Shown here one piece after another: positions 1 through 5,844 of a stretch of DNA of 7,688 bases. Within the stretch, counting starts at the first letter, position 1. Every line of letters begins with the position of its first letter. A program made the position numbers and the translations under genes. Where the stretch lies: assembly GCA_032123035.1 (NCBI GenBank), contig JAQBFV010000275.1, positions 1 to 7,688 of the forward strand, written 5' to 3'. This DNA is from SG8-41 sp032123035 (GTDB taxonomy: Bacteria; Pseudomonadota; Gammaproteobacteria; Burkholderiales; SG8-41). The notes beneath the pieces were generated by a model that saw only the letters and a program-made list of their open reading frames with translations, had not been told where the DNA came from and searched no databases.

Positions 1-69
1 CAGGACACGCGAGGGTACGCGCATCGGCCCGTGCAGGTTGCCCGGACCCATGCGCGTTCGCGTCCGTGG

Positions 70-1032
70 CTACATCTTCTTGACGCCCAGCTCTGCGTAA
101 CAGCGCGCCGCGCCCGGATGAACCGGAATGGCGGCTGCCGCCAGCGCGTCTTCCTGCTTGACCTCGTTCCACACCTTCTTCACCTGCGCGAAGGTGGCGT
201 GCTCCTTCCAGAAGACCTTGCACATGTTGTAGACGAGGTCCGCCGGCAGGTTCTTGTTCACCACCATGACCGTCGCCGTGGCGAGCGTCGGCACGTCGGT
301 CTGCAAGCCTTCGTAGACGCCCTTCGGGATCTTGGTGGCGATCACGCCAGGATTGTTTTTGATGATGCCCTTCATCTTGTCGGGATCGATGCCGATGAAA
401 CGAATGCCCGGCTTGAAGTTCAGGTCGATGAACGAGGCCTGTGGCATCGACGTGACCGCGAGGAACGCGTCGATGTGGCCATCCTTCATGAGCGCCACCG
501 AATCGTTGTAGTCGACGTAATGCACGGTTCCGCCGCTCGCTTTGATCTTGGCGAAGCTCAGGCCATAGGCGGCGAGCACCGTCTCAGCGAACGCGGTACC
601 GGTCCATCCTGCCTTTCCGGGGCTGAGGTTCTTCCCTTTGAAATCGCTGATTGACTTGATGCTCGAATTTTTGGGGACGGCGATCTGCACCACACCCGGA
701 TACAGCGTCGCAAAGAACATAATGTTCTTGTACGGCTGTTTGAATTTTCCGCGACCGATATAGCCGTTGTAGGCCGTGTGGCCGTAGCTCCAACCAATCT
801 CCGCGTTGCCCTGGCTGACGTCCTTGATGTTGCCCACGCCGCCACCAGGACCGTTCGAGGCGGCGACTCCCTTGATCTCCTTCTGCATGATCTGCATGAT
901 TTTCGCGCCCAGCGGATACCAGCTCCCGCCAGATGGGCCGGATACCATGCGCACGAACGTGTCCGCATTGGCAAACGGGGCAGCCAGCGCAAGGCAGCCG
1001 GCGAGCGACATAATTTTCAACGTTGGTTTCAT
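70..1032 (-). CDS. TAXI family TRAP transporter solute-binding protein
   Basis: This is a 320-residue periplasmic binding protein that should capture a small organic acid for a TRAP-type secondary transporter. The N-terminus is a clear Sec signal peptide: a basic start (MKPTLK), a hydrophobic core, and an A-N-A cleavage site after about residue 23. The mature protein has the TAXI-family glycine-rich motif GGSWYPLGA at residues 35-43, a GPGGGVGN segment near residue 62, and a PGVVQIAVP strand. The length is normal for the family. The start is supported by a strong AAAGGAGGA ribosome site 9 nt upstream of ATG. It is the last gene of the minus-strand cluster, separated from the MmgE/PrpD gene by 394 bp, so it may have its own promoter. 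No TRAP membrane subunit is visible; one could follow beyond position 1. The ligand cannot be deduced; a carboxylate is inferred from the neighbours. Confidence 0.93.
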   Translation of the reverse strand: MKPTLKIMSLAGCLALAAPFANADTFVRMVSGPSGGSWYPLGAKIMQIMQKEIKGVAASNGPGGGVGNIKDVSQGNAEIGWSYGHTAYNGYIGRGKFKQPYKNIMFFATLYPGVVQIAVPKNSSIKSISDFKGKNLSPGKAGWTGTAFAETVLAAYGLSFAKIKASGGTVHYVDYNDSVALMKDGHIDAFLAVTSMPQASFIDLNFKPGIRFIGIDPDKMKGIIKNNPGVIATKIPKGVYEGLQTDVPTLATATVMVVNKNLPADLVYNMCKVFWKEHATFAQVKKVWNEVKQEDALAAAAIPVHPGAARCYAELGVKKM

Positions 1033-1164
1033 ACGATCTCTCCTCCTTTGGGGTCTACGAATAAAGCTGTCCCTCGTTTAGCGCCACGGCGCACACTGAG
1101 CGGTCGAAATCCGGCGCGTACCGAATCCGACCCCGGGCGTCTCCTCGCAACCACCCGGCAGTTC

Positions 1165-1190
1165 GAGTCGGATCAAGTCTAGTCCGATTC
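1165..1190. promoter_or_regulatory. operator-like imperfect dyad upstream of the TAXI gene
   Basis: GAGTCGGA (1165-1172) and TCCGATTC (1183-1190) are inverted repeats with one mismatch, separated by 10 bp. The dyad sits about 130-160 bp upstream of the TAXI start. Size and spacing are plausible for a dimeric regulator, but no regulator gene lies in the window and no family-specific consensus is recognised. Confidence 0.25.
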
Positions 1191-1223
1191 GGCAGGTGCG
1201 GAAAGCGACCCGTGTTCCGTGCA

Positions 1224-1243
1224 TGCGCACCGGTGCGCACCGG
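1224..1243. promoter_or_regulatory. two overlapping perfect palindromes
   Basis: TGCGCACCGGTGCGCA (1224-1239) is a perfect 16-bp palindrome. It overlaps a second perfect 14-bp palindrome, CCGGTGCGCACCGG (1230-1243). They share GGTGCGCA half-sites in alternating orientation. The location is non-coding, about 200 bp upstream of the TAXI start, so a protein-binding site is possible. No T-tract follows on either strand, which argues against an intrinsic terminator. Confidence 0.35.
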
Positions 1244-1325
1244 CGGCGCCTGCCCCTCCCGCGGGGCACCCGATCCATCAGCCGTCCAAGGGCTGCGGTC
1301 GATTCGACGATCTTCCCGATTCACG

Positions 1326-1351
1326 ACAGACCATTTACGGATTTTGTCTGT
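1326..1351. repeat. short inverted repeat ACAGAC/GTCTGT
   Basis: ACAGAC (1326-1331) is mirrored by GTCTGT (1346-1351) across a 14-bp AT-richer interval. With a one-base bulge the arms extend to CGACAGAC and GTCTGTTCG. It lies in the gap between the second MmgE/PrpD gene and the TAXI gene. It could be an operator or a weak RNA hairpin; nothing further supports either. Confidence 0.25.
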
Positions 1352-1399
1352 TCGTATAGGGGCTTATCTGCGGCCAACTTCCGGTCCTGAACCGGTTTC

Positions 1400-1418
1400 G
1401 AGTCACGATTTGTGACTC
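1400..1418 (-). terminator. hairpin directly after the MmgE/PrpD stop, possible weak terminator
   Basis: GAGTCAC (1400-1406) and GTGACTC (1412-1418) form a perfect 7-bp stem with a 5-nt loop. It starts 9 nt past the stop codon of the second MmgE/PrpD gene. A smaller CCGGT/ACCGG hairpin (1381-1395) follows. The position suits a 3'-end structure, but there is no T-tract, so intrinsic termination is doubtful. It may serve as mRNA 3'-end protection or as nothing at all. Confidence 0.35.
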
Positions 1419-1426
1419 ACGGGCGG

Positions 1427-2788
1427 TCAGCCCGCGGCGAGAGCGGGCTGGCTGGCCGCCTGCTCGAACTCCACATTCGGCAGGCGCTCGAGCCGCCACA
1501 ACTCGTCGAGCAGCGCGCGTGCGGCGGCCTCGCCCAGCACCGGCACAGCCAGCTCGAGATACTTGCCATTCAGCTCCGCGTCCGAGAGCGGCAACTCGGG
1601 GTCGCCTTTGCGAGTGGGCTGGAAGTGCGCGAGCTTGCGGCCGTCGGCGGTCTCGATTTCCACGCGCGCGGCGCGTTGGTTGGGATAGCCCTTCGAGAGC
1701 TCGGGATCGGCGATGCATTCGATCCGCTGCATGAGCGAGCGCACCTCGGCGTCGCCCAACCGCTCGGGCAGAAACGCGTTCAGGCGCACGCTGCCGTGCA
1801 CCACGGCGTGCGCAACCGTGTATTGCACGCTGAACTTGGCCTGATAGTCGCCTTCCGGCTTGGCGTTGTCGACGATGTCGAGGCCGGCCTTGTAGGTCGC
1901 GATCCGGATTTTCCGAATGTCCTTGGGGGCAAGCTGATGCTCGTGCACCAGATGGAGCACAGCGTCGATCGGCGCGAAAGTATGGCCGCAGCAGCCGTGA
2001 TTTTTGAAGGTGACGTGAACGATGTGGTAATCCGTGCCCAGGCCGCGGGTCGCCTTGCTCCAGTCCGGGTTGACGCTCATCGCTGCGCCGAAACCGACCT
2101 CTCCCTCGAGGATGTCGTGCACACCGGTGACACCCTTGGCGGCTGCCATTGCGGCGAGCGCGCCCGCTTCCGCGGCGTGCGCGCTGTGCAGCGGCTTCGA
2201 CATCGCCTGCGAGCGGAATGCCTGCTGCAGCCCGGCGGCGAAGGTACCCGCGTTGCCCAACGCGTTCATGAACTGCTCGCGCGTGCAGCCGAGGACCGTG
2301 GCGACGGCAGCGGCAGCGCCGAGACAGCCGACCGTGCCCGTGATGTGCCAGAACTTGTAGTGCGAGGGCATCACGGCCTCACCGATGCGCGTCGAGGTCT
2401 CGTAGCCCACGATGACGCCGCGCAGGAATGCCTCGCCGCCTGCGCCCTGCACTTGTGCCGCGGCAAGCGCGGCGGAAATGATGGGGCTGCCCGGGTGGTA
2501 GCCCGCGTCACGGTAGATGTCGTCGAATTCGACCGAGTGCGAAGCGGCGCCATTGATCAACGCGGCGGTGCGCAGCGTGGCCCGACGGCCGCTGGCAAGC
2601 CGCGCGCGACCGCGGTCCAGTTCCTCAGCGAGCGCCTGCTCGAGCAGCACGGCTGGGGCGACCCTGCTGCCCGGTAGCAAACAGGCGTACCAGTCGATGA
2701 CGGCGCGTTTAGCGTGGTGGATGACCTCGCTCGGCAGCTGCGACGTCTGTTCCTTGACCGCGTATTCAGCGATGGTCTTTAGCAACAT
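1427..2788 (-). CDS. MmgE/PrpD family protein (second copy, Cys/His-containing type)
   Basis: The 453-residue product belongs to the MmgE/PrpD superfamily, which includes 2-methylcitrate dehydratase, cis-aconitate decarboxylase and epimerase-like enzymes acting on small di- and tricarboxylates. Visible family motifs are NGAASHSVEFDD at residues 79-90, HPGS near residue 98, the HITGTVG segment from His148 followed by an Ala-rich helix, and KNHGCCGH at 262-269 followed by a conserved Asp at 275. Length is typical. The start is ATG at 2788, with a TTTGAGGAG ribosome site 7 nt upstream. An in-frame TTG at 2803 lies inside that site and is rejected. It follows the ACAD gene after a repeat array (2823-2946). 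The exact substrate is not predictable; calling it 2-methylcitrate dehydratase would be unsafe because no prpB or prpC is present. Confidence 0.92.
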   Translation of the reverse strand: MLLKTIAEYAVKEQTSQLPSEVIHHAKRAVIDWYACLLPGSRVAPAVLLEQALAEELDRGRARLASGRRATLRTAALINGAASHSVEFDDIYRDAGYHPGSPIISAALAAAQVQGAGGEAFLRGVIVGYETSTRIGEAVMPSHYKFWHITGTVGCLGAAAAVATVLGCTREQFMNALGNAGTFAAGLQQAFRSQAMSKPLHSAHAAEAGALAAMAAAKGVTGVHDILEGEVGFGAAMSVNPDWSKATRGLGTDYHIVHVTFKNHGCCGHTFAPIDAVLHLVHEHQLAPKDIRKIRIATYKAGLDIVDNAKPEGDYQAKFSVQYTVAHAVVHGSVRLNAFLPERLGDAEVRSLMQRIECIADPELSKGYPNQRAARVEIETADGRKLAHFQPTRKGDPELPLSDAELNGKYLELAVPVLGEAAARALLDELWRLERLPNVEFEQAASQPALAAG

Positions 2789-2822
2789 GGCACAACTCCT
2801 CAAAGGTCGGGATTGCTCAAGA

Positions 2823-2946
2823 GGTGATGATTACTGGTGATGATTAATGGTGATGAATACTGGTGATGGAAAAAGTGCTGCAAGCAATCTCTCGGTTTTT
2901 CATCACCATTTTTCATCACCAGTTCCCATCACCATTTTCCATCACT
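2823..2946 (-). repeat. GGTGATG ladder element 1 (124 bp, inverted orientation)
   Basis: The left arm has GGTGATG at 2823, 2836, 2849 and 2862. The right arm has the complement CATCACC (last copy CATCACT) at 2901, 2914, 2927 and 2940. The pitch is exactly 13 bp throughout, with a 32-bp centre (2869-2900). Left-arm spacers are ATTACT, ATTAAT, AATACT; right-arm spacers read on the minus strand are GAAAAT, GGAACT, AAAAAT. This arm assignment is the reverse of the other two elements, hence the minus strand. The centre begins with an A-tract and ends with a T-tract that can extend the stem, and it contains TGCT-GCA-AGCA. The element fills the gap between the ACAD and second MmgE/PrpD genes. Its right edge contains the ACAD stop codon, and its left edge is 34 nt from the next start. 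Confidence 0.9.
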
Positions 2947-4105
2947 TCTTCCCAGCCCCGGGAGGCCGCTGGGAAAAGGACCGTTCGAAGACGGACTCGG
3001 CAATGCGGTTCTTGAGGATCTCGATCGAGCCGCCCGCGATCATCCAGCCGCGGCATTTGCGGAAGCACCACTCGACCAGCGTCTCCTCGGTATAGCCCAT
3101 CCCGCCCATGACCTGCATCGCCTCGGAGGCGATCTCGAAGCCGGCCTGGTTGCAGAACGCCTTGGCGATGGAGGTTTCCTCAGCCGAGGGAAAGCCACGA
3201 TCCGCGTTCGAGGCGGCGCGGTAGATCAGGAGCTGGCCCGCGTCGAGCTTGATCTTCATGTCCGCGAATTTCCACTGCAGCCCCTGGAATTCCGCCAGAA
3301 GGCGTCCGAACTGCTTGCGCTGCAGGGCCCACTGCCGCGCCGTCTCGTAGCAGTAGCGGCCGAGCGCAAGCGAGCGCGCTGTATTTCCGATGCGCTCGAC
3401 GTTGAAGCCCGCAATCTGCTTCTTGAACCCGCCCTGCCTGAGCACGACGTTCTCCGGCGGGACGTAGACGTTGTCGAACCAGGTCGTCACCCATTCTTCG
3501 CCGTTCATGAAGCGCGAAGGCTTGCTTTGCTTGACGCCGGGCGCGCTGCGCTCGATCAATACCGAGCCGATACCCTCCACGCCCGGGCCATAGCGCACGT
3601 AGGCCAGTATCACGTCCGCGTACTGCCCGTGGGTCGTGAAGATTTTCTCCCCGGTGACGCGGTAGCCCTCGCCCTCGGGCGTCGCGGTGGTCGTGAGGTC
3701 GGTTACGGCCGAGCCCGCATCCGACTCGGTCATGCCAACGCAGATGACGGCCTCGCCCGAGAGCAGGCGCGAGAGGTAGCGTTTCTTCTGGTCCTCCGTC
3801 CCGTACTCGGCGAGCACGCGGATCGCCCCGAAGTTGCCCGCCTGGATCACATCGGCGCTGCGTGGGCACACCTGCGCGATGGTCTCGATCGCGATCACCG
3901 CGTCCATCAGAGTTCCACCCTGGCCTCCGTCCCGCTCGGCGACGGTGATACCGAGCAGCCCCTGCTGCGCCATGAGCTTTGCCACGTCCCATGGATGATC
4001 CGGGTTGTGCGCGCGGGCGAGGGCGCCGGCGCGCAGATGGCGCTCGGCGAAGCCCCTCACCGCCTCTCGGAACTGTTTCTGCTCCTCCGTCAGCTCAAAG
4101 TTCAT
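2942..4105 (-). CDS. acyl-CoA dehydrogenase family protein
   Basis: A 387-residue FAD-dependent acyl-CoA dehydrogenase, which would introduce an alpha-beta double bond into an acyl-CoA and pass electrons to an electron-transfer flavoprotein. The family layout is complete: an N-terminal helical domain starting FELTEEQKQFRE, the beta-domain flavin/substrate motif VGMTESDAGS (123-132), TGEKIFTT (151-158), the helix motif QRKQFGRLLAEFQ (262-274), and the C-terminal QVMGGMGYTEE (331-341). Where many members have the catalytic Glu in a Y-E-G-T context, this protein has IAGGSIEI (356-363), with Gly358 in that place. Glu237 in FNVERIGNTA matches the alternative catalytic position known from isovaleryl-CoA dehydrogenase. 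The ribosome site is weak (GAG, 6 nt before ATG). Repeat elements flank it on both sides, and its stop codon lies within element 1. The substrate is unknown. Confidence 0.94.
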   Translation of the reverse strand: MNFELTEEQKQFREAVRGFAERHLRAGALARAHNPDHPWDVAKLMAQQGLLGITVAERDGGQGGTLMDAVIAIETIAQVCPRSADVIQAGNFGAIRVLAEYGTEDQKKRYLSRLLSGEAVICVGMTESDAGSAVTDLTTTATPEGEGYRVTGEKIFTTHGQYADVILAYVRYGPGVEGIGSVLIERSAPGVKQSKPSRFMNGEEWVTTWFDNVYVPPENVVLRQGGFKKQIAGFNVERIGNTARSLALGRYCYETARQWALQRKQFGRLLAEFQGLQWKFADMKIKLDAGQLLIYRAASNADRGFPSAEETSIAKAFCNQAGFEIASEAMQVMGGMGYTEETLVEWCFRKCRGWMIAGGSIEILKNRIAESVFERSFSQRPPGAGKK

Positions 4106-4127
4106 CGCTTACTCGTTCTCTTGAAGA

Positions 4128-4251
4128 AGTGATGGGAGATGGTGATGAGAAATAGTGATGAAAAATGGTGATGAAAAACCAAACCACGGTTTGCAACGGT
4201 TTGCCCATCACCAGTACTCATCACCATCAATCATCACCAGTACTCATCACC
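4128..4251 (+). repeat. GGTGATG ladder element 2 (124 bp)
   Basis: Heptamers GGTGATG or AGTGATG start at 4128, 4141, 4154 and 4167. Complements CATCACC start at 4206, 4219, 4232 and 4245. All lie on a 13-bp pitch around a 32-bp centre (4174-4205). Left-arm spacers are purine-rich (GGAGAT, AGAAAT, AAAAAT); right-arm spacers are AGTACT, ATCAAT, AGTACT. Spacer ends mostly pair (A with T), so the stems reach about 9 bp (TGGTGATGA/TCATCACCA) separated by about 4x4 internal loops. The centre can extend the stem by CAAACC (4180-4185) pairing GGTTTG (4198-4203) and holds the direct repeat ACGGTTTGC at 4186 and 4196. It lies between the first MmgE/PrpD stop (17 bp away) and the ACAD start (22 bp away). 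Confidence 0.92.
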
Positions 4252-4268
4252 ATTTGCCCCATCCGCGC

Positions 4269-5675
4269 CTACGAGGCGCGGAGCAAAGGCCGAAGCTTGC
4301 GCACGTCGGAGAGCTTGTCGAGAGCCCACACGGCATCGCACAGGGCGCGTGCCTTGTTCTTGCCCAGGACTGGCGCGAGCAGAAGGTAGGACTTTTCATC
4401 CACGTCGGCGCGCGTCATTGGGTTCTGCGCCGTGCCCCGCACCGCCTTGACGTGGTGACGGAGCTCGCGCCCGCCGGTGAGGCGGATCTCCACGATGCCC
4501 TGGCGCGAGGGCATGGCGCGCGTCATCTCGTCGTCCCCGTGGAGTTCGACCTTGCTGCGCAGTGCCAGCACCTTCGGGTTGTGCATGCGCTTCTCGTCGT
4601 GCGCCGATTTGAAGGTAACAATGCCATCGAGCAGCATCACCGCGCACAGGTGCTGCATGCAGATGTCCGGCATGTTGCGATTGTCGGTAGTATTGGCGCC
4701 TTGGTGCGCCACGCGGACCACGACTTTCTCGACATCCGTCGCCTTGATCGCATGCGTGCGGATGAGATCGAGCAGCGCATCGAGGGGCGCCTGGATTGGG
4801 GAGCCCACGGACCAGCGCTTGATGTTGGTGTTCATGATCTCGTAGGTAGAACCCAGCTCGCGCACGAGCCGTTCGGGCTCCGGCGCTTTGCCGATGCGCC
4901 GCGTCTCGTCGTAGGCGACGAAAAAGTTACGCTCTCCCGAGAAGACGTCCTCCACACCGGTGAAACCGGCTGCAACCATTGCCGCTGCGGCAACGCCATT
5001 GCGCGCGGGCATTCCACCGAAATCGAAGGCCTTCTCAATATGCTCCTCGTCGCGCATCCAGCACGAGACGCCGGAGCACTGCTGGGCGGTGTACGAAAGC
5101 AGCCAGCGCGCCCGGTCTGCGTTTACGCCCACGAGCGCGCCCGCCGCCGCCGCGGCGCCAAACATGGGGCCGAAGGAATGCGTGGAGTGGCCCGCTTCCC
5201 GGAAGTCGTACGCGTGCAGCGCCATGTTGACGCGCGTGCCGATGTCGTAGCCGAGTGCCACCGCGCGCAGGAGTTGCGTGCCGTTGCGGCCCTCACGCTC
5301 GCCCATGGCCAGCGCTGCGGGAACGACGGCGCAGCCGGGATGGCACAGCGAAGGCGCGTGCGAATCGTCGGTCTCGTCGGCGTGGGCAAGCATGCCGTTC
5401 GCGAGCGCGGCGAATTCGGCGAGGGTGACGATGCGCGAACCGGCGACGCACGCTTCCTTTCCACCACTGCGTGTTTTCGCGAAGGCGATGGCCTTGCGCC
5501 CCGGAAGTAGGGGCGCGCCCGAGACCATTGCGGCGAAGGTATCGAGCACGTGATGCTTGGTTTTCTCGACGACGTTCGCGGGCAGAGGCCGCTTCAACGC
5601 GCCCGCGATGTACTCGGAGAGCTGCCGCATCAGCGGGGATACTTCAGTTTTCTTGGCAGAGGTTGCCTTTTTCAT
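4269..5675 (-). CDS. MmgE/PrpD family protein (first copy, KRWSVGSP type)
   Basis: A 468-residue MmgE/PrpD superfamily protein, only distantly similar to the copy at 1427-2788. Family features are ANGMLAHADETDDSH at residues 92-106, CHPG at 111-114, GHSTHSFG at 162-169 followed by an Ala-rich helix, and SYLLLAPVLG near the C-terminus. In place of the Lys...Cys...His cluster of the other copy it has KRWSVGSPIQAPLDA (286-300), with no Cys or His. This suggests a separate subfamily with different chemistry or substrate. The first ~12 residues are Lys/Ser-rich and may be an extension. No clear Shine-Dalgarno precedes ATG at 5675, and an overlapping out-of-frame ATG lies 7 nt upstream, so the start is the least certain of the set; Met16 is an alternative. 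It is the second gene of the cluster, between elements 3 and 2. A role as hydratase, isomerase or decarboxylase on a carboxylic acid is inferred from family only. Confidence 0.9.
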   Translation of the reverse strand: MKKATSAKKTEVSPLMRQLSEYIAGALKRPLPANVVEKTKHHVLDTFAAMVSGAPLLPGRKAIAFAKTRSGGKEACVAGSRIVTLAEFAALANGMLAHADETDDSHAPSLCHPGCAVVPAALAMGEREGRNGTQLLRAVALGYDIGTRVNMALHAYDFREAGHSTHSFGPMFGAAAAAGALVGVNADRARWLLSYTAQQCSGVSCWMRDEEHIEKAFDFGGMPARNGVAAAAMVAAGFTGVEDVFSGERNFFVAYDETRRIGKAPEPERLVRELGSTYEIMNTNIKRWSVGSPIQAPLDALLDLIRTHAIKATDVEKVVVRVAHQGANTTDNRNMPDICMQHLCAVMLLDGIVTFKSAHDEKRMHNPKVLALRSKVELHGDDEMTRAMPSRQGIVEIRLTGGRELRHHVKAVRGTAQNPMTRADVDEKSYLLLAPVLGKNKARALCDAVWALDKLSDVRKLRPLLRAS

Positions 5676-5693
5676 TGGTCATCGATCAATTAG

Positions 5694-5707
5694 CTATTGG
5701 ACAATAG
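5694..5707. promoter_or_regulatory. 14-bp dyad CTATTG-GA-CAATAG
   Basis: Two 6-bp inverted half-sites (5694-5699 and 5702-5707) are separated by 2 bp. They lie just upstream of the first MmgE/PrpD start and overlap the first heptamer of ladder element 3 by two bases. It is a compact operator-like dyad, but there is no other support for regulator binding. Confidence 0.2.
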
Positions 5708-5840
5708 TGATGAAAAAGTGGTGATGAGAGATGGTGATGGGAAATGGTGATGAAAAGCATCCGCGCTTGGGCGACATGTCGCGCCGTTTTTTCTATCACC
5801 AGTACTCGTCACCATCATCTCATCACCAGTACTCATCACG
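5706..5840 (+). repeat. GGTGATG ladder element 3 (135 bp)
   Basis: Left-arm heptamers (AGTGATG, then GGTGATG) start at 5706, 5720, 5733 and 5746. Right-arm complements start at 5794 (TATCACC), 5807 (CGTCACC), 5821 (CATCACC) and 5834 (CATCACG). The pitch is 13 bp except one 14-bp step in each arm (5706 to 5720, 5807 to 5821). Left spacers are purine-rich; right spacers are AGTACT, ATCATCT, AGTACT, as in element 2. The 41-bp centre (5753-5793) starts with AAAA, ends in a T-tract and contains the perfect palindrome GCGACATGTCGC (5771-5782). It fills the gap between the SDR stop codon (4 bp away) and the first MmgE/PrpD start (30 bp away). It is the most diverged of the three copies. Confidence 0.9.
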
Positions 5841-5844
5841 GCCG

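Larger units (their letters stand above)
1033..1426. other. 394-bp intergenic region with several dyads
   Basis: No convincing gene lies here. The stretch separates the second MmgE/PrpD gene from the TAXI gene, both on the minus strand. Unlike the three gaps upstream in the same cluster, it has no GGTGATG repeat array. It holds several unrelated dyads instead: a hairpin just after the MmgE/PrpD stop (1400-1418), an inverted repeat ACAGAC/GTCTGT (1326-1351), two overlapping perfect palindromes (1224-1243) and an imperfect dyad (1165-1190). This fits a regulatory region with a separate promoter for the TAXI gene, but I could not find a convincing -35/-10 pair. Confidence 0.6.

Noticed and set aside
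1..51. Possible start of another minus-strand gene (ATG at 51, MGPGNLHGPMRVPSRVL, open to the edge)
   Set aside because: Only 17 codons are visible, there is no ribosome site, and the frame is the same as the TAXI gene after its stop. It cannot be distinguished from chance open frame.
1120..1165. Sigma-54 type promoter upstream of the TAXI gene
   Set aside because: A minus-strand stretch resembles the -24/-12 pattern, but the TTGC is one base off the required spacing and the -24 box has several mismatches.
1412..2677. Long plus-strand open frame of 421 codons opposite the second MmgE/PrpD gene
   Set aside because: It is an antisense shadow of a gene with full family motifs, in high-GC DNA where such open frames are common. 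The translation resembles no protein family.
2789..2803. Upstream TTG start at 2803 for the second MmgE/PrpD gene
   Set aside because: The TTG lies within the TTTGAGGAG ribosome site that serves the ATG at 2788, so the shorter form is preferred.
2823..2946. Intrinsic transcription terminators formed by the ladder elements
   Set aside because: The arms are interrupted by internal loops and no T-tract follows the outer end of the stem. Downstream genes with intact frames continue in the same direction.
2847..3095. His/Ser-rich small proteins encoded by the repeat elements on the plus strand (also at 4165 and 5731)
   Set aside because: GGTGATG supplies ATG codons and CATCACC supplies His codons, creating apparent starts by chance. 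The 13-bp pitch is not a multiple of three, so no peptide repeat is preserved, and there is no ribosome-site pattern.
4155..5510. Long plus-strand open frame of 451 codons opposite the first MmgE/PrpD gene
   Set aside because: It has the same cause: it runs through ladder element 2 and then antisense to a well-supported gene, with no recognisable domain.
2823..5840. CRISPR array
   Set aside because: Repeats are 7-9 bp with 6-bp spacers and invert half-way through each element. CRISPR repeats and spacers are several times longer and all in one orientation, and no cas genes are present.
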